From the NCBI GenBank assembly GCA_029718625.1, contig CM056376.1, positions 91,520,895 to 91,584,894 on the forward strand: a DNA stretch of 64,000 bases, written 5' to 3'. Shown here piece after piece: positions 1 through 13,200 of this stretch (position 1 is its first letter; every line of letters begins with the position of its first letter). The position numbers and the translations under genes are program-made. The notes under the pieces are model-generated. The model worked only from the letters and a program-made list of their open reading frames with translations, was not told where the DNA came from and searched no databases. The stretch is from Synaphobranchus kaupii. Its lineage: Eukaryota > Chordata > Actinopteri > Anguilliformes > Synaphobranchidae.

Positions 1-398
1 TGGACGTGGGCTGGACGATATTGCCAAAACATCATATCATATGGTACATTTCATATTATTGATGGTATGACTGTATTTGATGATTTGTTTTTCCAATGCA
101 ATTTACACAAAGTAAACTGAAATATACTGTAACTGTAGAAAAATAAGAATCAATCTAAATTAAGCAATAATAAATTTCATTATTTTTATTAGGAACATGA
201 ACACTGAACCGTGTGAAATATTGAATAACATTCAAAAAATTGGACAGCCTAGTAAACACAAGAACCCGAAACAGGACAACCTTTTCAAATGTACCAGAAA
301 CACACAGCTGAGCACCGCCCATTACTTATGATGACAAAACAGATGGACAAAGGAGTGATGCAGGCTGAATAACTTCATCCAATTAGGGAATACAGGAA

Positions 399-413
399 GG
401 GGGGGGGGGGGGG
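399..413. repeat. Poly-G run
   Basis: Fifteen consecutive G residues. The flanking 1-1200 sequence shows no gene and forms part of the wasl intron. Confidence 0.95.
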
Positions 414-1204
414 ATCTGCTATCAGTTTAGTTATTAATAGCAGTATTTCAGACAAAAACCAGCAGACACAAAACCAGCAGGGTGGACGGACTTATAACGG
501 AAACAAATCACTCGTACAGAAGTGACATGTGCTACTAATACAAATGACAACCAGCCAGTAAGAGAAACTTTTAAATTGAGCCATAATCACTGTTGCCAAA
601 GGGTTGGCAGATTCCCACTACAGAACTAAGCCTGAAAAACAACTAAAAGTGGGCTACACTGTGTCAGGCATGCACTCCAGTATAATACTGAACTGCGACA
701 CCAACACAGGACACTCGCCAACAACCTCACTTTGATACAGTATCCATACGCCATCTTGTGGAAATACTGGGAACTTAGTCTTGTGTCACTGACCAAAAAA
801 GAGCCATTAGAAAGACATGCTGTACATGCTTCTTTTGAGTTACTTGAAGAGTACTTTCTTGCCTTAGATCACAAGCCCCTGAAAGCCCCCATACCAGCCA
901 GTGTAAAACTGCCTGTTCATCAGAATCTTCTGTACATGCATAAGATATCATTCACTACACATAAAAATACCTGAGCCAACTGAAATAATATTTTTAAAAA
1001 CCCAAGAACTAACCCTCTGTTCTTTAAGTTCCATGGGAAGAACACCATTATATGAGTTATAGTGCGAAGTTCAAGCCCAAAACCCAGAAATCTCAGACAG
1101 GTGTGATCAGTTTTGGCTTCAATGCGAGTTTCAAATCCGCGTTTCTTCTTCTGATGTGTAGACATGCATTACACAGGGGAACAATCGCGTTGTGTTATAC
1201 TCAC

Positions 1205-1247
1205 ATCAAAGCCTGTGTTTGGATCCCAGCCTACATGCCCAATGTGC
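1205..1247 (-). CDS. wasl: wasl coding exon 7 (CRIB motif)
   Basis: 43 nt between acceptor CAG (1248-1250) and donor GTGAGT. It completes the CRIB motif with HIGHVGWDPNTGFD and leaves phase 0 after 224 codons. The next family exon (autoinhibitory helix region) is not in 1-1204, so it must be further left. Confidence 0.92.
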
Positions 1248-4200
1248 CTGTAATACAAGAAATGAGAACTGAAAACACAAGAGAACTTAACACTGAGCTA
1301 CATGGATGCGCATGGAACACATCCACCTATTGACTAATCACGGTGCGCAAAATGAACCCAAACGCAGATTGAACAGATGTAATTATAGTCTCCCAGCTTC
1401 AGGCCCATACCATCCCTGCCAATCTGGCTTCCATTCCCAAAATAGCACGAGCCGCTCCTCTCCGCTGATTTAGGTTCTCTTAATGTTTTGCTGTTCCTCA
1501 ATCTCAGTGCTGCTTGATACCACCGGGCACGGCGTTAATATTCTTCCGACACATCTCAAATCTACTGCCAGCATACAGACAGACATTAATTCACCATCTC
1601 AAGCAAACACAAATTGCATATCGCTCGTCATATAGGGCGCTCTCCAGGGATCAGTCCTTATGCTCATCATATAGGCCTATATGCTTCCCCCTGGTGTATT
1701 AACCCAATGTCATGGCCTCAAATTTCACTGCCATGATGACAAAATGCAAATGTGTGCAAGGCTGCAAGCGCAAATTGTCTCAACCCTGCCACCAGGGTGT
1801 GAAATACACACCCGTCACTAGGCAAATGCTGGTAAAAATTTGATTGTGGCTGGAAAGATGTTCTACTCTAGCAGCCATTTTGGCAGGTAACCAACCAGGT
1901 TGTGTATGTAAAAGGTAATGCGGCTGGTAAAATGTTGAAAATGGCTGGTGATTTTTAGAATCCACAAGCCACTCTGACCAGTGTGTGAAAAAGTTAACTT
2001 CATGCCCTGCCGAACACACCCTGACTCCAGCCTGCATTCAAATTGCTGAGTACTGGAGGCCACGCTGTGACAAAACAACTAATGGCTGCTACACAGGCTG
2101 TGTAGCCAAAATCACTATTTTTGGGTTTGGCACTTGTGGCCACAGTTAGTCCGGGAGTAATTTTTGACACTCAAGCTTTTCCAACATAGTTTTTTGAAGC
2201 CTGTCAACAATAAAATAAAATTTTTAAAAAAAAACCCCATGAAAACATTCTAAATGTCAGTAAAGGTTCATGGCTCCGCCCACCTCTATACCATAAAGAT
2301 GTTCAAATGCAGGTCTGTGCATTTTTTCTCCTGCCATGGCCACTGCAGTGTCCTTCTCACTGGCATTCCTCCCAAAACACTTAATTAACTGAAATATGTC
2401 CATGACACCGCTGCCAACGTTTATACCCACACGAGAAAATCTAAATGCATAACCCCTATCCTCTGTAAACTGCACTGACTCCATTAAACCCCACACCCAG
2501 TAGTGACTCCTAAATCCCCACCTTCAAGGTGCTAAATGCCCTTGCTCTGTGGCTCGGGCCCTTGGGTCAACACCAATGTGCAGTTCACTTCACAAACTGA
2601 GCACTAAATACATAGCGAACACACTGACAAGCAAGCACTGAACGCACAGAGCTGCTGTACATTATCTGAACACTGGGCACAGCCCTTCAGAGAAGATGAG
2701 GGGCGCACACGGCCTCCGGGGACTGTAAACGAGGTCGCGATCGAACGTCAGGCCAACGGGGCGAAACGACCCCTTGGCACCGATAGAGACGCCGCCCTCG
2801 ACTAAATCCTGAAAACATGGCCCAGATTACACTGCAGCAACTCTCTGTCAGCCTGAAAGCAACACACACACAAGATCATCCCGAAATATGTCACAGATTA
2901 ATATGTGGCTAGATAACATCTGCCACACACCACAACAACAATGCAACACGCGGGATCAAGCCAGCACCTTATTCCACAGATAATGCGAGACTTGAAAACA
3001 AATGAGTCAAAAAGAGAGAATGACAACAAGGAAGAGAAAGGCTGGAAAAAGAGAAAGGAGGGGTGACGGAGTGATAGTGTAGGACAAAGCATAATATCAA
3101 GGTATTTGCATTCAAATTGCTGAGTACTGGAGGCCACCAACTTCTGAAGCCAAGCTGCGACAAAACAACTAATGGCTGCTACAGGCTGTGTGGCCAAAAT
3201 CACTGTTTTTGGGTTTGGCACTTGTGGCCACAGTTAGTCCGGGAGTCATTTTTGACACTCAAGCTTTTCCAACATAGTTTGAAGCCTGTCAACAATAAAA
3301 AATAAAATAAAATCCCATGAAAACATTCTAAATGTCAGTAAAGGTTCATGGCTCCACCCACCTCTATACCTTAAAGACGTTCAAATGCAGGTCTGTGCAT
3401 TTTTTCTCCTGCCATGGCCACTGCAGTGTCCTTCTCACTGGCATTCCTCGCAAAACACTTAACTGAAATATGTCCATGACACCGCTGCCAACGTTTATAC
3501 CCACGAGAAAATCTAAATGCATAACCCCTATCCTCTGTAAACTGCACTGACTCCATTAAACCCCACAGCCAGTAGTGACTCCTAATCCTCACCTTCAAAG
3601 TGCTAAATGCCCTTGCTCTGTGGCTCCTTATATAAAGGATAATATCAAGGTATTTGCATTTAGAGCATTTGAGTTCAGAGCCAGTGCTGAACGCAAACAC
3701 TTTCTACGCCTGACACTGGAGAGGGGGGGTTACAGGGGAGAGCAGGAAACTCACTGGAAGTTGCTGGGCGTGCCGATGTCAGCCTTGGTCAGCTTCTTCC
3801 TCTTCCCCTTAGACTTCCTCTTGTCCTTGCTGAAGGAGCTGTGCACCATGTTGTTGACCTGAGAGTTGTTATGGAAACGCATGTTGCTGATCTCGGGGTT
3901 CTTGATGTCCACTGTGGCCATGGGCAGAGCGGGTCCTAGGAACAGGCCGAAAGGGAGAGGAACACTTAGAACATCCCAAAACCCAAGGGAGCCTCAACCC
4001 CCACTGAGGAGCCCCGGTGCTCGAATCCATGTTTCGCAGCCAATCAGATGGCCCGCACAGATGGCTTCTCCCGCTCTTCTCTTAATTCCCTACACTCTGT
4101 GATTAAAACACAGAGCCAACCAATAAAAATAAGAGGGGGGAAAAAAAGCATTGCATTTGCCCCAAACAGCTGGGAAGCCGAAGCCATAAGCTTGATTTCA

Positions 4201-7200
4201 CATGGATATTGAAACGGATGAATGGGACCCAGTCATTTTTAATTTGTTAGAATTAAATTTTGACGCATAAGAATCACCGATCGTTTTAAAGAAACAAGTG
4301 GGTGGCCTCATTTGTTTCTCCCCGTGCATGATAATTCCCAGTGCTGGCCAGCATGTCCATTTCTGCATAAGAAATGCAGAACAACCGATATAAAAATTAA
4401 TTTGCATGTTGCCATGTGAACATTAGGGTCGTTCACACATCAGCAACCCATTTTCAGTTCCAAAAGCAAACAGCCAACAAAACTGTTTCTCTTTACGCAT
4501 TCCACTATTCAGTCAAACTTGAATTGTTAAAAAACAGGGAACAATTTGTGCCACTTTGAGGAGAGGCATAAAGCATCGCTTACCAATGACAACTGGGAGC
4601 CGGAACGCCATTAAGAGGACCTAATGTAGCCCTAACCCTTGGCCACCTTATGCCCACACTACCCTATGAGACAAAGGCAACCATTTGCTGCTGCCGAGAA
4701 CTGCTGGAGCCTTTGGTGTGTAAGCATGACCCCTTTGACTTGGCTTCATTAAACATACTGTACAGTTCTACACCTTGCTGTAGTTTTGCCATGTCAGTTA
4801 TGAGTGGTATCACTGCAGCAGGGGCCGAACTCCACAAGAGTCCAAATCCCACACATGACCACACTCTTCAGAATAAAAACTGATCGTTCACCCCAAGAAG
4901 CACAGCAGGTCCCAAGATCCATAAATCAATACTTAGGGCGAGTTCCCCTGTGGAGTAACCCCACCAGAGAAGCCCCTCTGCCAGCAGCAAAATTCACAGT
5001 GCGTGACCCGATGCCACACCCACCCATGGGCACGTCTGAAGGATTACTTAAATCGAAGCAGTCATCCTCCACCTCGGTGGACACCACGTTGACGTCTAGC
5101 AGGAGCTTCCCCATGGTGACGCGGGCGCGGTCACAACGGCTAAGGGAGAGCTTTGACGTGGAGGCAGCGAGCGGCGTGTAGAGCTCTTCCCGGGGTAATA
5201 CCAGGCAGTAGAGCGGGGCCAGGCATCCGCTGGGATCTGACCCGCAGTCCGACAGCTCCTCAGAGGGAATAGAGAGGAAAGTGGCGCAGAACATCCTCTC
5301 TCCGCGTGGGAATGGACTCGTCCGAGTAGAGCGCTCCAACTTTTGGACCTACCCGACACGCTGCTCGTGAACCTCGCGTCCCTTCCTCGCGAATCCCTAT
5401 CTCTCCCGCCACGCCCGGGAAGGGCGGTTTTAAGACGGCGAGTTGGTGCCTCCGCCCATCATGAACGCACCTCTAATCCAGACGAATGACAAGCGCCGCC
5501 GAATTTTACATAACCGTTAAAGCCAGTGGTAATCCCAATAAATCCTTAAATTTCCCTTTAAATACAACAAATCTCCGCCAGCCCCAAGTGCGGTGAGAAT
5601 GCAGGAGGATAACGCAGGGCTTTCTGTCCTCAACGACGCTGGGCTTCGCTTTACGCCCCGATCGAGCACACCCTCGGCTGTAATCTCCACATCAGTCTCA
5701 ATTCAATCCCAGTATGCTCATGCAGCCTTTCCACAGCCAAAGGTCAAAGAGCCATGAGCTAATTGCCAAGCCGAGGGCCCAAGGCTCTGGAATCAGCGGC
5801 TGGTTCTGTAGACTGAAAGCGACATTCTTGCTGTAGTTTCGCGGCTCAAGTTTCACACTCATTTGAGTTCAATAGGAAAATGAGTCAGGAGAAACAACCC
5901 TTAAAGCGATCCATCCATATCTATTGCATACCTGGCAGCCGAGTGATGGTTTGAGGCTCGTTTGATACCTCAGACCCTTGATGATTTACAGCCATTTAGC
6001 AAACCATGGGTTCCATATTATTCCTGTGTAATTTACATCTTAATCTAGTGCCACCCCCAATTCCCATAGAGATCCATTCAAATTCAGAGAGGTTATAGTA
6101 TTGCTTCTAAGAGTACCGGAAAATAAGAGTCTTTTGATGTCCTTTTATACCCAGTCATGATAGCATCACCTGTTTACCTGTGAAAAGTTCCAAATAGGTG
6201 TTTTTTGAACTTCCCAGTCTTTTTTTTGCCCCTGTCCCAACTTTTTGGGAACGTGTTATAGGCATCAAATTCAGAATATGAGTATATTTACAAAAATCAA
6301 TAAAGTTGATAAGGTAAAACATTAAATATCTTTCCTTCTTATGGTTTTCAATTAAATACATGTAAAAGAAAATTTATAAATCACTGCTTTCTGGTTTTAT
6401 GTGCATTTCACATACTGTCCCAACGTTTTTGGAATTGGGGTTTGTAAAAGTGCAGCTAAGCACACCTGCCAGCTGCGTCTCGCTCCGTGGAGTTTAGGAA
6501 AATGGCACATTTTCTGGGCAGCCCCAAACGCAGTATGTGAGTGTAAGAGGTAGAATTCCATGCTAACCAGATTTAGCGGCACGGTAACGTCTCTGCTCGG
6601 TCCCTTCCTGGCCTGGAGCATGGGCTAGGTATTTGAGACACTTGTGCTAGGGCTACAAGTCTTTCCTGGCAAACCAGATTGCAGGAATCAGGCTTTTCGC
6701 AGACAGAGGCAGGCTTGAGGAGGGGGCTGAAGTCACCCTGCATTAGTGCACCTGCTGTTCAGTGTTAACCATGCATGGCGGGTGCAGGGAAAAGAGCCAT
6801 CGATTACAGCGCATTAAGAAATCCATATGGTTTGCATATGGTTAGCCAGTGGTGGGGACTAAGACTCATATTGAGAAGATTACGTGTGTGTGTATGATTT
6901 ATGCTTGCATAATTCGAGGAATAAATAATCCTTACTAAGTCTGACAAAATTGAGGAATGGATTGATGAGATTTTTTTAAAGCGGCAGAGCCTTGGTGGAT
7001 TTCAATGTTGAACTAAATATAACAGTTACAGAGCCTCTGTTAAGAGGGCGTGGCTTCATTTTCAGAATTTTAATTGATATGACCACTCTGCCCAAGTTAG
7101 TCAACTTCAGGAATACACAAAAAAATATTTCCACTGGCACAAGAAAATAATTTGTAGAGGGGAGTTTTTAATGCATGACATACCATTTGGAGGGTCTCGT

Positions 7201-10200
7201 CTTTTTTCTGCAAAACAAAAATGTCAATAATTAAAATGTTAAAATATTAAAGAGGTGCGTCAGGAGCGGAGAAAGAATAGATGCATATTGAAAGGTTTCC
7301 AGAATCGAAGACGGTGATTAGATGGGCAGAACCTTGTTAGTTCGCAGGCAGCGGACAGACGAGCAGAAAAAGGAGCGAAGTCGAGGCAGAAGACACCGAA
7401 AAGACGCGTTCCGGGAAGATTGCCTATGTTCGAGAAGGCAAGTTTGGAGCGCTTCGCGCTAAGAGGCTGTGAGAGCGTTAGGCATGTTTGAGTCCGGTGG
7501 CTTTGCCCTCCTTTTCCACTGTAGCCCCCACCTCCAAAGACCAGCACACAGTGCAGAGGGAAAAGCAGGGGACAGAGCAGAAACGGAAGGTACAGGCTGG
7601 AAACCAAGCAAGTAAGACTCGTCTGAAGCGACCTTATCCATGGACGTGACGTCCCTAACGTTAAACACAACCCCAAGCCCAACCTTAAAACCAATCTCAA
7701 CCTAAATCTCCAAACCTTAACCCAACCTGAAGAAACCAATGACTAATTAAATGAATGAAAAGCACCGTTGTACGTAATAAGTGAATCTTGTTTTTGAAAT
7801 GAAGACAGCTGCCATAAGATATACTTGAAGATTTAAAAACTGCTGCCACCACAGGTAGGATAGCTCGGAGGAAGCTGGCTCTTTGGAGAGAGGACAAGTG
7901 TGGCAAAAAGCTTTGAATTTCGGCCAATGCTGGCACAGTGATTTTATTTATTTCGATCTAAATTTAAAAAATACAACATGGTTTAGCAGCTACACTGCTG
8001 GCCAAAGCAGTACATCTGGTGTGCCTCGAGAATCTTGCTGTTTTTATCCAATTGAGAGTAACAGCATTATTCAATGGGCATCGCAGTCATCCCACACTTA
8101 TTTGTCCTGATGGTAAAGACACTGGAATGCTAGGAGCACAGAGGAGCGGGAAGGGCCAGTCATAAGAGTCACAGGAGCAGGGTCAGTCACCTGTTTTCCT
8201 CTGTCTTTTGCTGATCAGGTCGTTGGTCGCCGCCCAGAACTGCTTGGCCTCCTCCTCGCTGGCAAAGTTCAGGCCCAACTGACAGGTCTGGAGAGAGAGG
8301 AGAGGTATGGGGGCGGAGTCGGGCAATGCTGGAACATTCGAGTCCGTTTGAGACGGAGCGGGGATTCTAAAGGACACATAGGTGCTCCACCACAGGGTTT
8401 GAGCTCACAAATATTTTCCTTGCCGATCCTTCCGGCGACCAGCATTTGTGGAATCACATCGTCAGATTCCAGTCTATGTAATGGAAAAGGAATAACAAAA
8501 CAAAAAAGACCTATAAAAACATAAGTTTAACAACTGGAAATCGTGTTATACAGCATGCGACAGTGCTTGTGTGCATGCTTCCCAATCAAATCATATAAAG
8601 GATTTTTATTGGGGCTGTACAAAGAGTATTTATTGTTGCTGGAGCCTTTTCACAGATGAACTTTGATGCAAAGCATTTTGTGGACACTTGCAGGTGTTCT
8701 TTGCAGTGGACACGAGTCTAACTCATTCAGTGCCGCGGGACGAACAAAACACAGCAAACGGTCAAAAGTGCTGAGGGCAACTGAAGTTGACCACAGTTTT
8801 TTATTTTGATCTTTACTCTGCTACACCCGTAAAGAATTCTAGATTTGAGTCCGAAAAAATTAAACGATGACCAATTTACAATGACATTCTTTTACCCAGA
8901 TTTGCTCTTTTTTAAATTTATTTATTTATTTTTACATGGTTCTAGATAGAAATATTTGTAAAGAAAAGTTATTTATTCCATGTTAAAAAAATTGTTATTT
9001 AAAAATAAATAAAAAACCCTAATGTCTAACCATCTAAATCAACATCGGGCGTAGGAATAAGGCAACGTCCCCGTCAATTTGTACCAACACGTTTCTGCGC
9101 CAGTGACCAAGAATATAAAGAAATTGAACACAATCAAGTGGGCAATATAACAAACTACTGCCTCAGTAACAGGAGAAAATTACTCCCCTAGCTTTCAGTC
9201 ATTATATCGTGACCATCGTTTTTTTAAAAAATTTATTTATTTATTTTTTATAATTAGTCCCTCACAGCACAGAATTTAGCATACGTTATCTTTGCCTCAG
9301 GATAACGGTTTCTGTTTAAAACGGTCGCTACAAAGTAACTCACGTGGACAACTCATTTGTACCCATCTATACAAATGACCAATGATTATGTTTATTGTTC
9401 ATTTTTACATATCTATAGTTATGCAAGAGCTCATTTTTATGGAAAACTGTTTTCAGTATTATTACCCATCACCAATGTAAGAGTCATCTTACCAAAATTA
9501 AGCACTGAAAATAAATTATTTATTTTCCATCAATATTGTTTGACATTGTTCTAATAGTGAACTGAACCAGAAGGTGTGCTATTTAGAGCAATCTACCTTC
9601 ATTAACACAAAATTATGTTGGAACAGATAAAATAATGTGTTTTATTAGAAGTTTGCACATTGACAGGATCAATCTAAAAATTTTGAATGCCTGCAGCCAT
9701 ACTGGCTTGCCACTGCTGAGGCTTCGTGTTCCAGAACACTCCGGCATTGAATGAGTTAATGAATTCTGGTATCATACCGGAAAACCCATGGTGCACTGGC
9801 ATTAGTGGAGTTCATAACTGACATGAACCAAACAACTAAGTAGCAAAGTAAAAATATGTTTTTATTAGAACAGTGCCTGGGAGCCTGTACCTGATCCCAG
9901 GATGCATTATGTTCAGAAATGTAAAGCACCATACAGAAACAGACAGGCAAAGCGTGACAAACTTACGTCTCCTGCAAACGAAACGAAGTACGGTCTTGAA
10001 CAACTCATGGAAAAGTTGTAGTAGAGCTCCTGTTCGAACACAGTTTTCCCCTCCTGCAAAGACAAGTGGAGAGAAAATATGAAAAAGGACAAAGAGGCAA
10101 AAGGTCCATTATCCTTGCCGACAGCCGCACACGACTGGCTAGTGAGATCTCCTACCTCTCTCACCATCCTTCAGTTGCACACCAACCACCCTTCATTACA

Positions 10201-13200
10201 AGCTTCTCCCATTTTTCACCTGATCTATGACTCCTGTTCTCTAACCCCTCCCCCTAGTGTCTCTGTTCTCAGGTAGAGGGGACCCCAGTAGACCGGAGGT
10301 GCATTCACAGTTCACGCATGCCGTTTTGCACTGGGGGCTCCCCACAGCCCAGTGCAGTGTGTTTCCCTAAACAAAACAGCGTCTGCTCCGTGGATCGCTC
10401 GGCTTCCGCAGGGCTCCAAAGGTAGTGCTGGAGAGCTACCAGAGTCCTCTCCCATTTTGGCAAGAAGTCCCCTCCCACAGAGATGACTGCAGGCGCCGCG
10501 CTGTTTTCACAGTGGCAAAATTGGGAGCAGAAGTATACGATGGAGTGCATGCTATTTTTTGATGTTCCGTAGTATGCCGTTAGAGGTAAACGATACGTGT
10601 AATTGAACAGCTCACAGCAGTAAGGGATTAAATAAATTGAGGAGGGCAAAAAAACATTAGGGACTACAGGACTAATGCATGTTAGTGTTTAATAAGGACT
10701 GTATTGCCACTCACAATCCCAATACCTTATATCAACAGTAATAAAACTTATTTTAATAAAACTTATTTTAGCCCGCTGAACCAAACCAGTTTTCTCACAG
10801 TTTAGAACACCCAATGATATTCGTAGGCCATCTCATGGCTACAACTTCCTTCATCAATTTAGGAGATGGTATAGCTGCTTGTCCAATCCTCTGCAGCAGT
10901 GTGCCAGCCGCTGCTCCGTGGTCGAGTCACTGCATCAGAATACACTTCACATGCGAATGGCAGAGGTAGACTGCAAGAGCTCTACTGACAAGCAGGAGCC
11001 ACTGCTGCACAGCGAGGTACCAATGATCCAATGCGACTGCAGCCCCTCTTCTGGGCGATGCTGTGACTAATCTTTCGGCCCTCTAAAAGGTTACCGGTTA
11101 CGGTCAGCGCTGGCTTGTTGGGGATTTGAAACCACAGCATGGGGCCCATCATTACACTGCAACTCAGTGTTTCATCGGCAGGAGGAGGCCATCGCGTGGC
11201 CATTTACTGGTGCAAGAGCACAAGCCCCAAGTTAAGACAGTGGAACAGATGGTGATGAGAGGAGCAACTTCCTGGATCTTCTGCACAAACTGTAACATTA
11301 TTCAGATGTTATTCTGGTTTGAATGGGAACCAAAAGTGTTTCCAATGTTGTCACTAGTAAGCAAACTAGTCATTTTTGAAAACAAAAATTAATAATAATT
11401 TGCAATGCCCAGGCTATCAAGAAATATTCTGATGAAAATGCAAACGTGGCAATAAGTACAATATATGACACTACACTTTTTCGTTTCTCATGCATATTTA
11501 TGAAGTATGTTTGACGTTTGTTCCAAGAATATGGCTTGCCAGACTGAATAACTTGATGGGTTTGTTCATGTTTTTCTTTTTTTACATAAGACATTGCTCG
11601 CACACCCATGTGCTGCTTAAATATTCCTGCAAACATGTATACATTAAGCTGGAGTAGGTAACTTTCTCAACAGTCACAATGTTCTGAAAATATTTTGAAA
11701 GTCATAACACCCGTAGGCGCTGCCCACAGAAAAAGAGACACACCCTCTACACCACCCCACTGCTTCTCCACACACCTTGTCAAGAGAGCACACCAGTTTT
11801 CTAGCTACGGTTTCAGGATTACAGACTGGCATAGCTACACTAAAAATGTCAGCTCCAAGAGTCCAGGTAAAACAACAGAATAAAACTCCTTTATTTATCA
11901 GTTCGTAGCTGTAACCATCCGGTTACAGCTACCATTAGATTAGTGAACTATCACAGCAAAACAAATCACATTAGCAACCAAACTCAGTGACTAAATGGAA
12001 AATGTTTTATTGCGGTATTGTTAAACAGCAAAAACTGCGGCCAGATATGAAGTAGATGTGGATGGATCACTGCAAGGGTTATTTCTCCTGACTCATTTTC
12101 CTATAGAACTCTATGGGGAAAAAGTCAGGAGAAGAAACCCTTAAAGTGATCCATCCACATCTACTCCATATCTGGCTGCAGAGTGATGTTTTGGGGCTCG
12201 TTTGAGTTACCTTAAGACCCTGGATGACTTACAGCCATTTAGCCAGTCATGTGTTCCATACTGTACCAGTGTAATTTACAGCTGAATCTAGTCTCACCCC
12301 CCAATTCCCATAAAGAACCATTCAAATGCAGAGAGGTTATAGTATTGCTTGTAACAGTACTTGAAAATAAGATTTTTTGATATTGATGAGTCACAGACTT
12401 CAGGAAGTAACAGCATGCAAAGGATATGCGACCAAATATTAAATGTGATACTTTAAAAATACATATGATCCAAGGGTTCACATACTTTTTCCAACAAAGC
12501 ATTTAACATTGGATAATTTTGCTCAATAAATAAATTATGAAAAAATTATGTTTTTTGTTGAGCTGGGTTCACTTTATCAAGTTTTAGGACTTAGATGAAG
12601 ATGTGATCACATTTTAGATCGAATTTATGCAGATATGCAGAAAATTCTAAAGGGTTCACAAACTTTCTAGCACCACTGTATATAAATGTATATATTCTGC
12701 ACATTCATTGGTGCCTCCACGTGATGACTGTTAAGACGTTTTAACCATCGGTCTTCACTGCCAAATTCTTCATGTACCTAACGACACTACACCAATTTCA
12801 TAAAGACCCGAGATAAATAAAATAAACGAATAAACTTATGCCGGGCTCAGTCCCGTTCTGCGATGCAGGAGCGGGTGAAACTCTCAATGTTATTTTGCAT
12901 CTAGTGCTGTACGTGCAAGGTCAATTTCATTGTTGATTGGTTCACAATGTGAACCAGCCTATCTCTTTGGTTCATGTCATGAGCCACTTTGTTTTGCAAA
13001 CAAGAATCTGGGCCAAATTGCTGGTTTTAGAATGCAGAATTTGAGGGTATAAACACTGTGTGTGGTGCTGAACTTCTCTCACAGCAGTTCTTTCAAGTGT
13101 TACCAAGTAAGCATGACCATTCCCCGATATCTATCTAGAAAAATAAATAAATAAATGAAAAGTACGTCACCCTGGTTTCGGTAGTAAATTCCCCATTCAT

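Noticed and set aside
1..1204. Further wasl exons left of exon 7
   Set aside because: I looked on the minus strand for the segment following GFD (NNLDPELKNLF-type) and found none, so it must lie outside the window.
10305..10649. 114-codon minus-strand frame near wasl exon 3
   Set aside because: No recognisable domain, no phase-compatible splice sites identified, and the surrounding sequence is intronic.
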